A DNA stretch of 64,000 nt, taken from Comamonadaceae bacterium CD01 (lineage in GTDB: Bacteria > Pseudomonadota > Gammaproteobacteria > Burkholderiales > Burkholderiaceae_C). The notes below the pieces were generated by a model, which did no database searches, was not told the origin of the DNA, and saw nothing but the letters and a program-made list of their open reading frames with translations. Location of the stretch: contig PGEI01000001.1 in assembly GCA_002894305.1 (NCBI GenBank), forward strand, positions 16,034 through 80,033. The letters are read 5' to 3'. How positions within the stretch are numbered: the stretch's first letter is position 1; every line of letters begins with the position of its first letter. Of the stretch, positions 34,501 to 42,639 are shown piece after piece. The position numbers and the translations under genes are program-made.

Positions 34501-35337
34501 CACCGGCTCGGGCGGCGCGTCGCCGCTGGCGTCCAGCGAGACGATGGCGAAGCTGGTGGCGTTGAGCACCAGGTCCACGCCCTGCTCGGCCGCCAGCGCC
34601 TGCACAGCGGCCAGCGTCGAGGGAGTCTTGAGCGAATCGATGGCCAGCGCCTGCGCGCGCAGGCCCTGCGCCGCCAGCGCGGCCAGCAGCGCGTCGAACA
34701 CCGCGGTGTTGCCCGACTGCGCATGCGCCCGGTAGAACAACAGCAGCGCCAGCGGCGCATCAGGCGCGACCGGCGGGCAGGCCGGGCCCGCATAGGGCAG
34801 CACCGCCGGCAGCGCCCGCGGCGGCGGCGGGCGCTGGCCACGGCCGAAGGCGGCGTGGGCGATCAGCGCGTAAAAGCCCAGCGCGTTGCCCCGCCCGCCG
34901 GCGCGCAGCGCGCGCCACAGCTGGTCGCAGTCGGCCGGCGCGGCGGTGCTGCGCAGCAGGAGCTGCCCGTCGGGCTGGTTGTCGCCCGAGAACAGCGCCA
35001 GCCACTGGCCCTGCCTGCGCGCCAGCGCCTGCACCTGCTCGACGACGTAGGCCCAGTCGCTGGTCGCGCCCAGGTGGTCGATGACGATGGCGCGCGCATG
35101 AACCAGCACGTCGTCGATGTACATGTCGGTCGACGCCGGCTGGCGCAGCCACATCAGGTTGGCCAGGCGCACGCTGGGAAAATCTGCGGGCAGTTGCTGA
35201 GCGGCGTCCGAGAGCAGCGACAGCGTCGTGTCGGCGGCGCTCAGGATGACGATGTCGCCCGGCGTCTGCACCACGCGCACCACGCCCTGGCCGCCGTCGT
35301 CCACATAGCCGCCGGGGCGCGTCGAGAGCAGGTGCAT
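31534..35337 (-). CDS. cobN: CobN, large subunit of the aerobic cobalt chelatase
   Basis: A 1267-residue protein of the CobN/BchH family that binds hydrogenobyrinate a,c-diamide and cobalt. The N-terminus MHLLSTRPGGYVDDGG and segments such as LFYRAHAQSGNTAVFDALL, VVHVGKHGNLEWLPGK and VGLTVWGTSTMRSGGEDIAQ are characteristic. It works with the ChlI/ChlD-type motor encoded immediately downstream. The start at 35337 is two bases from the cobW stop, so the genes are translationally coupled. Full length and conserved motifs indicate an intact gene. Its presence marks the late-cobalt-insertion (aerobic) route, although the corrin-ring genes are not in this window. Confidence 0.95.
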   Translation of the reverse strand: MHLLSTRPGGYVDDGGQGVVRVVQTPGDIVILSAADTTLSLLSDAAQQLPADFPSVRLANLMWLRQPASTDMYIDDVLVHARAIVIDHLGATSDWAYVVEQVQALARRQGQWLALFSGDNQPDGQLLLRSTAAPADCDQLWRALRAGGRGNALGFYALIAHAAFGRGQRPPPPRALPAVLPYAGPACPPVAPDAPLALLLFYRAHAQSGNTAVFDALLAALAAQGLRAQALAIDSLKTPSTLAAVQALAAEQGVDLVLNATSFAIVSLDASGDAPPEPVLLAGDAPVLQLIMAGGTREQWQDDPHGLSPRDLAMHVVLPEVDGRITTRAVSFKGLAHRCERTEVDVVRYQPEPERIGFVARLARNWCALRRLPAPNKRIALILANYPHDDARLANGVGLDTPASTMALLHALQAEGYDLGADPLPEDGDALMRRLVQGVTNALDANAHRPAFQSLALADYLADFEWLAPESRQAINELWGRPEQDPMLRAGRFMVSGLRLGKVFIGIQPARGRDADLATRYHDADLVPPHGYLAFYFWLRRAFAVDAVVHVGKHGNLEWLPGKSVALGADCWPDAILGPLPHLYPFIVNDPGEGSQAKRRTQAVIIDHLMPALTRAESYGPLQALERSMDEYYDALQLDPRRAQRLRAVMLEQVVAAGLHQELGFDAPATDAAREALLARLDAYLCEIKESQIRDGLHTLGQSPAGRLRTDTLVALARHASGQGAGQGGLLAALAADLGLSGFDPLTPDWAAPWQGPRPALLQAVSDAPWRHAGHARERLEQLAARLVAEHAAPDAPAPHAAAWPQAAPVLQHLRERIAPRLDASGANEMRQLLRGLQGRFVPAGPSGAPSRGRPDTLPTGRNFYSVDTRAVPTPMAYEMGRLAAERVIERHLQDHGSYPDSVGLTVWGTSTMRSGGEDIAQALALIGVRPRWAPGSNRVVDVEVLPMAIADRPRVDVTLRVSGFFRDAFPNVIALFDTAVQAVAAIPVEDESDEVNPIRARVQRDAAAAQAQGATPAQARRQASWRVFGPRPGGYGAGLQELINSGRWQGRADLGQAYLRAGSFAYGQDSPGLSAPASFAQRLAGVQAVLHNQDNREHDILDSDDYYQFHGGMAAAVEHLAGALPALYHGDLSVPGAPRIRPLSEEVARVVRSRAVNPKWIDGVKRHGYKGAFEIAATVDYLFAFDAAADVVADHQYALVADAYLHDDDTRAFLRQHNPQALRSVAERLLEAMARGQWAEPGAHRDRIRQHLLALEQHLEDSEPSA

Positions 35338-35338
35338 A

Positions 35339-36388
35339 TCAGGCGTCCAGCGCCGCCTGCAGCTCCTGCTGCAGCGCCGGGCCGTCCAGGTGGTCGCCAA
35401 TCAGCACCAGGCGCGAGGCGCGCTCCTCGCCCGGCAGCCAGCGGCGGTCGAACTGGCTGTCGAAGCGCTGGCCCACGCCCTGCACCACCAGGCGCATGGC
35501 CGCGCCCGGCAGCGCGACGAAGCCCTTGGCGCGGTAAATCTCGTGGCGCTGCACCAGCGCGGCGAGCGCGGCGATCAGCCGGTCGCGGTCGGCGACGGCC
35601 AGCGTGACGGCGACCGAGTCGAAGGCGTCGTGGTCGTGGTCTTCCTCCGCGTCGTGGTGGGTCTTGCGCGCGTCGATCACGTCCTCGACCGCGCGGCCCA
35701 GGCCCAGCACCAGCTCGGGCACGACCTGCCCGTGGTGGGCGTGCACCAGCTGCACGCCGGCGGGCGTCTCGGCGCGCACCAGCGCCTCGACGCGGGCGAC
35801 GTCGGCCGCGTCCATGCCTTCGAGCTTGTTGAGCACCACCAGGTCGGCGGTGGCCAGCTGATCCTCGAACAGCTCGGCCAGCGGCGATTCGTGGTCCAGG
35901 TTGTCGTCGGCGCGGCGCTGCGCGTCCACCGCCTGCGGGTCGTCGGCAAAGCGGCCGGCGGCCGCCGCCGGCGCGTCGACCACGGTGACCACTGCATCGA
36001 CGGTGAAGGCGTTGCGGATCTGCGGCCACTGGAAGGCCTGCACCAGCGGCTTGGGCAGCGCCAGGCCCGAGGTCTCGATCACCAGGTGGTCGATCTGCCC
36101 ACGGCGCGCGGCCAGCTGCTCCATCACCGGCGCGAATTCCTCCTGCACCGTGCAGCACAGGCAGCCGTTGGCCAGCTCGAACAGCTGGCCGTTGTCCTCG
36201 CCCGATTCGTCGCAGCCGATGCCGCAGCCGCGCAGCAGCTCGCCGTCGATGCCCAGCGCGCCGAACTCGTTGACGATGACCGCGATGCGCCGGCCCTGGG
36301 ACTGCGTCAGCAGGTGGCGCAGCAGCGTGGTTTTGCCGGCGCCCAGAAAGCCGGTGACGATGGTGGCGGGGATTTTGTTCAGTTGCAT
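35339..36388 (-). CDS. cobW: CobW, G3E-family metal-handling GTPase
   Basis: A 349-residue GTPase of the COG0523 group. Walker A is GFLGAGKTTLLRH, the metal-binding motif is NGCLCCTVQEE, and ETSGLALPKPL and VLNKLEGMD are the switch and NKxD motifs. A histidine/acid loop, HHDAEEDHDHD, near residue 240 is likely to bind metal. CobW is thought to supply cobalt to the chelatase, and the position right before cobN supports this. The C-terminal domain ends normally. It is separated from the upstream substrate-binding gene by 43 bp. Confidence 0.93.
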   Translation of the reverse strand: MQLNKIPATIVTGFLGAGKTTLLRHLLTQSQGRRIAVIVNEFGALGIDGELLRGCGIGCDESGEDNGQLFELANGCLCCTVQEEFAPVMEQLAARRGQIDHLVIETSGLALPKPLVQAFQWPQIRNAFTVDAVVTVVDAPAAAAGRFADDPQAVDAQRRADDNLDHESPLAELFEDQLATADLVVLNKLEGMDAADVARVEALVRAETPAGVQLVHAHHGQVVPELVLGLGRAVEDVIDARKTHHDAEEDHDHDAFDSVAVTLAVADRDRLIAALAALVQRHEIYRAKGFVALPGAAMRLVVQGVGQRFDSQFDRRWLPGEERASRLVLIGDHLDGPALQQELQAALDA

Positions 36389-36431
36389 CGGTGTTCCTTC
36401 AGTGAATCGCGCAGCGGCGCTGCGCAGTGGT

Positions 36432-37265
36432 TCAGGGCAGCGCGCGCAGGCAGTCGACCAGCATCTGCGCCGCCTCGCCCAGGCGCGGGCCGGGGCGCTC
36501 CAGCAGTGCCATGCGCTCGGCGTCGAGCGCGCAGACCCGGCCGCCCTGCACCGCGGGCAGCTGCGCCCAGCCGGGGCGCTGCGCCAGGTTGGAGAGCATG
36601 GCGGCCGGGCCGACGATCAGCTCGGGCCTGCGGCGCACGATCCACTCGGGGTTGATCTTGGGAAACAGCCCCAGATCGCCGCCGACGATGTTGACCAGCC
36701 CCAGGCGGGTCAGCGTCTCGCCGATGAAGGTGGCGCTGCTCGCCGCCTTCGGCCCCAGGCCGATCTCGACGTAGACGCTGCGCCCGCGCAGGCGAGCGGG
36801 CAGGCGCGCGGCGGCGGCGTCCAGCTCGCGCTCTATCTTTGCGATCAGCGCCTCGGCACGCGCGGGCTCGCCCAGCGTGCGGCCCAGCGCGCGCAGCATG
36901 GCCTGCTGGTCGGCATGGGTGCGCACCACAAAGGTCTGCACCGGTATGCCCAGCTCGGCCAGCCGCTCGTCGAGGCGCGAGCGCGGGCCCAGCAGCACCA
37001 GGTCGGGGTGCAGCGCGGCAATGCGCTCGATCGACGCGTCGGCCATGCCGCCGATCTTGGGCAGGTTGGCGACCGGGCCGGGGCCGGTGGAATAGCGGTC
37101 GGTGCCGACGATGCGGTCGCAGTAGCCCAGCGCGCACACCGCGTCGGTCAACGACGGCGAGACGGTGACAATGCGCTGCTGCGCCTGCGCCGGGCCGGCC
37201 GCAAGACAGCCCAGCAGCGCCAGCAGCGGCAGCGGGCGCTGCGCCCGCTCGGGAGCCGCCAGCAT
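36432..37265 (-). CDS. BtuF-like cobalamin-binding protein, paralogue
   Basis: A 277-residue periplasmic protein with a cleavable signal peptide (LLALLGCLAAGPAQA) and the helical-backbone type III binding-protein fold (PF01497). The mature part opens QQRIVTVSPSLTDAVCALG and contains GLFPKINPEWIVRRRPELIV. It is clearly related to the second binding protein at 39738-40655 but shares only part of its sequence, so the duplication is old. It lies after the broken cobO gene, with which it overlaps by one base (TGATG). Cobalamin or a precursor is the probable ligand; a different corrinoid specificity from its paralogue is possible. Confidence 0.82.
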   Translation of the reverse strand: MLAAPERAQRPLPLLALLGCLAAGPAQAQQRIVTVSPSLTDAVCALGYCDRIVGTDRYSTGPGPVANLPKIGGMADASIERIAALHPDLVLLGPRSRLDERLAELGIPVQTFVVRTHADQQAMLRALGRTLGEPARAEALIAKIERELDAAAARLPARLRGRSVYVEIGLGPKAASSATFIGETLTRLGLVNIVGGDLGLFPKINPEWIVRRRPELIVGPAAMLSNLAQRPGWAQLPAVQGGRVCALDAERMALLERPGPRLGEAAQMLVDCLRALP

Positions 37266-37779
37266 CAGTCTTCGATTCCGCGCTGCGCGGGCACGCCGGC
37301 CTTGAAGTGGTGCTTGATCAGCGTCATCTCGGTGACGGTGTCGGCCAGGTCGATCAACTCCTGCGGCGCGCCGCGGCCGGTCAACACCACGTGCACATGG
37401 CCGGGGCGCTCGCGCAGGCAGGCCAGCACGTCGGCCAGTTGCAGCCAGCCGTAGCGCAGCGGGTACATGATTTCGTCGAGCACCACCATGAACAGCTCGC
37501 CGCCGCGGATGCTGGCCTCGGCCTTGGCCCAGCCGTCGCGCGCCAGTTGCGCCGAATGCTCCAGGTCGCGGCTCTTCCAGGAAAAGCCATCGCCCAGCCC
37601 TTCGATGGGCACGCCCAGCTGCTCGAACAGGCGGTGCTCGCCAAAGCGCGCCGACGGCACCTTCATGAGGCGGCCGTGCTTTTGCCCTTGCCGTTGCCGG
37701 TGTGCACCAGCACCAGGCCGCGGCGCTCGCCCTGGGGTTTGGGGGTGTCGCGGTGAATGGGAGGGGCTTCGATTTCCAT
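37265..37779 (-). pseudogene. cobO: Cob(I)yrinic acid a,c-diamide adenosyltransferase with internal deletion
   Basis: The first 37 codons encode a normal CobO/BtuR start, ending in the P-loop HTGNGKGKSTAA. The sequence then jumps to TCATGAAGG. The zero frame stops at codon 39 (TGA 37665-37663), and the remainder of the enzyme (MKVPSARFGEHRLFEQLG to VPAQRGIED) continues in another frame from 37666 (133 residues). By comparison with the family, about 18 codons of the strand after the P-loop (FG... to ...QF) are missing, roughly 55 bp, a non-multiple of three. The ribosome site AAAGGAAAGAG before the start and the 3' part are intact. The gene is almost certainly non-functional here. Confidence 0.85.
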
Positions 37780-37837
37780 GTCTCTTTCCTTTACGGGAGC
37801 CAGGCGCCACTGCGGGCGCGGGTTGAAATTGCATCGG

Positions 37838-38641
37838 TCAGCACGGCAGCGCCACCCACTGGCCGGCCAGCGAGTGCACGGCCACGCGGCGGTCGAACAC
37901 CTGCTCGACCGCGCGGTGGGTGCGCTCGTCGGCGCAGCCGCCGTGGTGCACCACCTGGCCGGCGCGCATCACCACCAATTCGTCGGCGGCCAGCGCCATG
38001 CCCACCTCATGCAGCACGCTGACCACGGTGCAGCCGCGCGCCACCTCATTGCGCACCAGCGCCAGCCAGTCGGCCTGGTGCGGCGGATCCAGATTGGCCA
38101 GCGGCTCGTCCATCAGCAGCACGCGCGCCTGCACCGCCAGCACGCGCGCCAGCAACACGCGCTGGCGCTCGCCGCCCGACAGCTGCGCCAGCGGCCGATC
38201 GCGCCAGTCCCAGGCCTGGGTGGCGCGCAACGCCTGCTCGACGGCGGCGTGGTCGGCGGCGCTGGCCGGCTGCATCCAGCGCTGGTGCGGCAGCCGCCCA
38301 AGCATCGCCACGTCGTAGACGCGCAGGTCGTCGGCCGTGGCCTCGTTCTGGCCCAGCCAGGCCAGCGCCAGCGCGCGCTCGCGCCGGCCCCAGGCGCGCA
38401 GCTCGCGCCCCAGCAGCAGCACCTGGCCGCTGGCAGGCGCCAGCAGCCCGGCCAGCACCTTGAGCAGCGTGGACTTGCCCGCGCCGTTGGGGCCGACGAT
38501 GGAGGTCCAGCGGCCCTCGGCCAGCGCCAGGTCCACGCTCTGCAAAATGGGGCGCGCGCCATAGGCCACGCCCACGCGGCGCGCGACCAGCGCGGCGTCG
38601 TGGCTGGTTTTGTGCTCGGCCTGCATCGGCTCGGCGCTCAC
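37838..38641 (-). CDS. btuD: BtuD-like cobalamin ABC transporter ATPase
   Basis: A 267-residue ATPase. Walker A is VGPNGAGKSTLLKVLAG, the signature is LSGGERQRVLLARVLA, Walker B is VLLMDEPLANLD, and the H-loop follows in VVSVLHEVG. The GTG at 38641 is chosen: it forms a GTGA overlap with the btuC stop and has a GGGAGG Shine-Dalgarno 7 bases upstream. An internal ATG at 38626 is the alternative. It powers the BtuC permease encoded just upstream. Relatives also serve iron-siderophore uptake; the B12 riboswitch operon decides for cobalamin. Confidence 0.9.
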   Translation of the reverse strand: MSAEPMQAEHKTSHDAALVARRVGVAYGARPILQSVDLALAEGRWTSIVGPNGAGKSTLLKVLAGLLAPASGQVLLLGRELRAWGRRERALALAWLGQNEATADDLRVYDVAMLGRLPHQRWMQPASAADHAAVEQALRATQAWDWRDRPLAQLSGGERQRVLLARVLAVQARVLLMDEPLANLDPPHQADWLALVRNEVARGCTVVSVLHEVGMALAADELVVMRAGQVVHHGGCADERTHRAVEQVFDRRVAVHSLAGQWVALPC

Positions 38642-39741
38642 AGCACGCCTCCCGCGCCGGTGCGCCGGTGCATCAGCCACAGCAGGTAGCCGCCGCCGAG
38701 CACCGCGGTCAGCACGCCCACCGGCAGCTCCTGCGGCGCCAGCAGCCCGCGCGCCAGCAGGTCGGCGCCGGCCAGCAGCGCCGCGCCCATCAGGCTGGCC
38801 AGCCACATCAGCCGGCCATGGGTGACATGCACCGCCGCGCGCACCAAATGGGGCGCGGCCAGGCCGACGAAGGCGATCAGCCCGGTCTGCGCCACCGCGG
38901 TGCCGGTGGCCAGCGCCAGCACCGCCACCAGCGCCGCGCGCAGCGGCGCCAGACGCAGGCCCAGGCTGAGCGCGGTCGATTCGCCCAGCGCCAGCGCGTC
39001 CAGCGTGCGCGACAATGCCCAGGCCGCGGCCAGGCTGGGCAGCCACACGGCCAGCATCAGCAGGCACGAGGTCCAGCCGACGAAGCCCGTCGAACCCAGC
39101 AGAAAACCCTGCATGGCCTGCAGCGAATCGGGCGACAGCAGCAGGATGAGCGAAGTGCACGCGCCCAGCACCACGCCGACGACCACGCCCGCCAGCAGCA
39201 GGCGCAGCGTGTGCTGCACGCCGCGCGCCAGCGCCAGCGTCAGCAGCACCGCGGCCACCGCGCCGACGAAGGCCGCGCCCGTGAGCCCCAGGCGCACCAG
39301 CCAGTGGCCCGAATACACCGAGACCACGGCCACGCTGGTGGATGCGCCCAGCATGCTGCCGGCGCCGCCCATCAGCGCCAGCACCGCGGCCACGCCCAGC
39401 GACGCGCCCGAGGCGCTGCCCAGCAGATAGGGGTCGGCCAGCGGGTTGCGAAACAGCCCCTGCGCCACCGCGCCGGCCAGGCCCAGCAGCGCGCCGGCGG
39501 CCCAGGCGCCCAGCGTGCGCGGCAGGCGGATGTCCCAGACGATCTGGCGCGCCATGGCGGCCTGCGCACCCTCGCCCGACCACAGCGGGCGCAGGCTCTC
39601 CACGCCGGTGCTGCCCACGGCAAGGCCCGCCAGCAGCAGCGCCGCGCCCAGCGCCAGCAGCACCAGCGTGAGCCAGTGCCCGGCGCTGCGCGGCACGGCC
39701 GGCGCGCGCACGCGGCTCAAGGGGCGAACCGATGTGTTCAC
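38638..39741 (-). CDS. btuC: BtuC-like cobalamin ABC transporter permease
   Basis: A 367-residue permease of the FecCD family with about ten hydrophobic helices. Family marks are LPRTLGAWAAGALLGLAGAV, GLFRNPLADPYLLGSASGAS, GLIAFVGLAAPHLVR and a C-terminal TAVLGGGYLLWLMHRR. It forms the dimeric inner-membrane channel for B12. Its start overlaps the upstream btuF stop by 4 bp and its stop overlaps the btuD start by 4 bp. It is intact. Confidence 0.92.
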   Translation of the reverse strand: MNTSVRPLSRVRAPAVPRSAGHWLTLVLLALGAALLLAGLAVGSTGVESLRPLWSGEGAQAAMARQIVWDIRLPRTLGAWAAGALLGLAGAVAQGLFRNPLADPYLLGSASGASLGVAAVLALMGGAGSMLGASTSVAVVSVYSGHWLVRLGLTGAAFVGAVAAVLLTLALARGVQHTLRLLLAGVVVGVVLGACTSLILLLSPDSLQAMQGFLLGSTGFVGWTSCLLMLAVWLPSLAAAWALSRTLDALALGESTALSLGLRLAPLRAALVAVLALATGTAVAQTGLIAFVGLAAPHLVRAAVHVTHGRLMWLASLMGAALLAGADLLARGLLAPQELPVGVLTAVLGGGYLLWLMHRRTGAGGVL

Positions 39742-40655
39742 CGCGCCGCCCCCTGCCCGGCCGCCGCGCCGGCGTTGCGGCGCAGGCAGTCGGCCATCAG
39801 CCGCGCGCCCTCGTCCATGCGCGGGCCGGGACGGATCAGCATGTCCGACTCCTGCGCATTGAACACGCAGACATGGCCCTGGCGCAGCGCGCGCATCGCG
39901 CTCCAGCCCGGGCGCGCCAGCAATCCGTCGGCACTGCGCGCGCCGACCATGACCACGTCGGGGTCGGCGCGCACGACGAACTCGGGGTTGATCTTGGGGA
40001 ACGGCCCCAGTGACGCCGGCAGCACGTTGCGCGCGCCCAGGCGCGCCAGCGTCTGGCCGATGAACGACGCCTCGCCCGCGCCGAACGGCCCGGGGCTGAC
40101 CTCGAAATACACGCGCAGGCCGCGCGCCTGGGGCGGCAGCGAGCGCGCCTGCGCATCAACCGCGGCGTCGATGCGCTGCCAGACCTGCTGCGCACCGTCG
40201 ACGCCCAGCAACTGCCCCAGCTTGGTGATGACGCGCTGCACGTCGGCATGGGTCTTGGGCTCCAGCGCCGCCACCGGCACGCCCAGCGCGCGCAGGCGCT
40301 CGGCCGCGCGCGAGGAGGCGCTCATCAGCACCAGGTCCGGGCGCAACGCCACGACCATCTCGATGTTCGGATCCAGCCCACCGCCCACCTGCGGCAGCTG
40401 CTGCACGCTGGCGGGCCAGTTGGTGTAGCGGTCCACGCCCACCAGCCGGCCGCACGCGCCCAGCGCGCACACCGTCTCGGCCAGCGAGGGCAGCAGGCTG
40501 ACGATGCGCTGCGGCGGCTGCGCCAGCACGACCGTCTGGCCGCGGTCGTCGACCACCTGCACCGGCTGCGCCTGCGCCGCGCCGAACATCAGCAGCAACA
40601 GGGCCAGCAGCACGGCAACGACGATCAGGATGCGCTTGGGCGGCGTGGGCTTCAT
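39738..40655 (-). CDS. btuF: BtuF-like cobalamin-binding protein
   Basis: A 305-residue binding protein (PF01497) with an N-terminal hydrophobic signal ([21 protein letters not shown]). The mature part includes [39 protein letters not shown] and [20 protein letters not shown]. It delivers B12 to BtuC. Because it directly precedes btuC with a 4-bp overlap, it is the probable primary partner of the transporter; a second related protein lies at 36432-37265. The start overlaps the cobU stop by 4 bp. Confidence 0.9.
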   Translation of the reverse strand: MKPTPPKRILIVVAVLLALLLLMFGAAQAQPVQVVDDRGQTVVLAQPPQRIVSLLPSLAETVCALGACGRLVGVDRYTNWPASVQQLPQVGGGLDPNIEMVVALRPDLVLMSASSRAAERLRALGVPVAALEPKTHADVQRVITKLGQLLGVDGAQQVWQRIDAAVDAQARSLPPQARGLRVYFEVSPGPFGAGEASFIGQTLARLGARNVLPASLGPFPKINPEFVVRADPDVVMVGARSADGLLARPGWSAMRALRQGHVCVFNAQESDMLIRPGPRMDEGARLMADCLRRNAGAAAGQGAAR

Positions 40656-41281
40656 GGCGCTTCGTCCTTCAGGGCCAGCGGCAGGCCGGCGGCCATCAGC
40701 GTCACCCGCGTGCAGGCCGCCGCCACCTGCTGGTTGAGCCGGCCGAGCGCGTCGACAAAGGCGCGCACCTCGCGCCCGAGCGGAATCACGCCCAGGCCGA
40801 TCTCGTTGCCCACCAGCACGACCGGGCCGGGGGCTTGCTGCAAGACCTTCAAAAACAGAGCTGCCTGTGCCGGCCAGTCCTGAGCCTCATCGGTACTTGC
40901 TCCTTCCCCCTTTGGGGGAAGGTTGGGATGGGGGCCGCCCCCCGGCGCCACCGGCATCAACCAGTTCGTCAGCCACAGCGTCAGGCAATCGACCACCACC
41001 AGCGCCTGCGGGCTGCCCACGCGCGCCAGCGCCCCCGCCAGATCGCGCGGCTCCTCCAGCGTCAGCATGCCGGGCACGCGCTCGGCGCGGTCGCGCTGGT
41101 GGCGCGCGATGCGCTCGGCCATCTCTTCGTCCCAGGCCTGGCCGGTGGCGATGAGCACCGCGCGGTGCGTCGGCGACTGCGCCAGCCACTGGCGCGCCAG
41201 CAGCTCGGCGCGGCGCGACTTGCCGCTTTTCTGCCCGCCCAGGATCAGCTCGCTGCGCGCGATGGACAGGTCTGCAGTCAT
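40652..41281 (-). CDS. cobU: Adenosylcobinamide kinase / guanylyltransferase
   Basis: A 209-residue bifunctional enzyme that phosphorylates adenosylcobinamide and transfers GMP to it. The P-loop LILGGQKSGKSRRAELLA, ATGQAWDEEMAERI with the following RHQRDR, and VVDCLTLWLTNWL are diagnostic. Between LTNWL and the next helix it carries an extra segment containing GGGPHPNLPPKGEGAS, encoded by an in-frame palindromic repeat. The C-terminal VGNEIGLGVIPLGREVRAFVD is normal, so the enzyme may still be active. It overlaps cobB and btuF by 4 bp each. Confidence 0.93.
   Translation of the reverse strand: MTADLSIARSELILGGQKSGKSRRAELLARQWLAQSPTHRAVLIATGQAWDEEMAERIARHQRDRAERVPGMLTLEEPRDLAGALARVGSPQALVVVDCLTLWLTNWLMPVAPGGGPHPNLPPKGEGASTDEAQDWPAQAALFLKVLQQAPGPVVLVGNEIGLGVIPLGREVRAFVDALGRLNQQVAAACTRVTLMAAGLPLALKDEAP
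40903..40923. repeat. Palindromic repeat core inserted in frame in cobU
   Basis: A perfect 9-bp inverted repeat (CCTTCCCCC with GGGGGAAGG, loop TTT) is followed by AGGTTGGGATGGGGGCC-type sequence. From memory this pattern is a dispersed repeat in Comamonadaceae and other proteobacteria. Here it lies inside cobU and encodes the surface-loop peptide PHPNLPPKGEG without breaking the frame. Confidence 0.7.
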
Positions 41282-42621
41282 GGCGCCTCCGCGGTGAACA
41301 GCGCCGCCGTGGCCTCGGGGCTGGAGGCAAACCAGGCGTGAAAGAAGCTGGCGCGCACGCTGCCCTGCCGGTACAGCGCCTCGCCCGCGCCCGGCGCCGG
41401 CATCTGCCCCGGCCGCGCGCTGCGCGTGGCCACGGGCGCGGCGCTGTCCAGCGTCGCGTAATGAAAGGTATGGCCACGCAGCACGCCCGCATCCAGCGCC
41501 AGCTGCTGCGGCCCCAGCCCCGCCAGGCGCTGCTGCAGCACGGCCCGCCCGGGCAGCAGGCCCCACAGCGGCTGCACGTGGCCGTCCGGCAGCGCGATCG
41601 ACTCGGCCAGCGCCAGCATGCCGCCACACTCGGCCCACACCGGCCGGCCTGCGTCAACATGCACGCGCAGGTCCTGCTGCAACGTGGCGTTGGCGGCAAT
41701 CTGCGCGGCGTGCAGCTCCGGATAGCCGCCAGGCAGCCACAGCGCATCGCACGCCGGCAGGCGGTCGCCGGCCAGCGGCGAGAAGAACACCACGCGGGCG
41801 CCCAGCCGCTCCAGGGTCTGGATGTTGGCCGGGTAGATGAAGGCAAAGGCCGCGTCGCGCGCCACCGCCACGGTGCGCCCGGCCAGTAGCGGCGGTACGA
41901 CGGCCGGCGGCTGCGGCGCGAAATCGACCGCAAAGCACTGCAGCGCCGCCGCGTCCATCCGGCCCAGCGGCGTGGCGGCCAGCGCGTCGGCGGCGGCGTC
42001 CAGGCGCTCCAGCGCATCGGGCAGCTCGTGCGCCGCGACCAGGCCCAGGTGCCGCTCGGGCAGCAGCGGCCCGCCGCCCTCGCCCGCCAATCGAGGCAAT
42101 GCGCCCAGCCAGTCGGCGCCATCCTTCAGGCCATCGCGCAACATCTGAGCGTGGCGTTCACCGGCCACACGGTTGGCCAGCACGCCGGCCCAGGGCAGGC
42201 CGGCGCGGTAGGTCTTGAGGCCATGGACGATGGCACCCAGCGTGCCGCCCATGGCTTGTGCATCGACCACGGCGAGCACCGGCATGCCGAAATACTCTGC
42301 CAAATCGGCCACGCTGTCCGCGCCGTCGAACAGGCCCATCACGCCCTCGACCAGGATCAGGTCGGCCTCGCGCGCCGCAGCATGCAGGCGCGCAGCGCAG
42401 TCCTCGGGGCCGGTCATCCACAGGTCGAGCTGCTCGACCGGCGCGCCGCTGGCCAGTTGGTGCCAGTGCGGGTCGAGGTAGTCCGGCCCGCACTTGAACA
42501 CCCGCACGCGCCGCCCCTGCCGCGCGTGCAGGCGCGCCAGCGCGGCGGTGACGGTGGTCTTGCCCTGGCCGGAGGCACAGGCGGCAATCACCAGGGCGGG
42601 GCAGCGGGCTGAGATGGTCAT
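41278..42621 (-). CDS. cobB: Cobyrinic / hydrogenobyrinic acid a,c-diamide synthase
   Basis: A 447-residue amidotransferase of the CobB/CbiA family. The N-terminal ATPase domain has the P-loop ACASGQGKTTVTAAL, KCGPDYLDPHWH and LVEGVMGLFDG. The C-terminal class I glutaminase-like domain has the nucleophile cysteine in VWAECGGMLALAE, and GHTFHYATLDS follows. It amidates the a and c side chains of the corrin ring using glutamine and ATP. In the aerobic route its product is the substrate of the cobalt chelatase encoded later in this operon. It follows btuB by 18 bp and overlaps cobU by 4 bp. Confidence 0.94.
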   Translation of the reverse strand: MTISARCPALVIAACASGQGKTTVTAALARLHARQGRRVRVFKCGPDYLDPHWHQLASGAPVEQLDLWMTGPEDCAARLHAAAREADLILVEGVMGLFDGADSVADLAEYFGMPVLAVVDAQAMGGTLGAIVHGLKTYRAGLPWAGVLANRVAGERHAQMLRDGLKDGADWLGALPRLAGEGGGPLLPERHLGLVAAHELPDALERLDAAADALAATPLGRMDAAALQCFAVDFAPQPPAVVPPLLAGRTVAVARDAAFAFIYPANIQTLERLGARVVFFSPLAGDRLPACDALWLPGGYPELHAAQIAANATLQQDLRVHVDAGRPVWAECGGMLALAESIALPDGHVQPLWGLLPGRAVLQQRLAGLGPQQLALDAGVLRGHTFHYATLDSAAPVATRSARPGQMPAPGAGEALYRQGSVRASFFHAWFASSPEATAALFTAEAP

Positions 42622-42639
42622 CGCGTCTTCAATGCCGCG

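Noticed and set aside
31528..35607. Long plus-strand open frame opposite cobN
   Set aside because: Antisense shadow of cobN and cobW; low-complexity composition and no recognisable domains.
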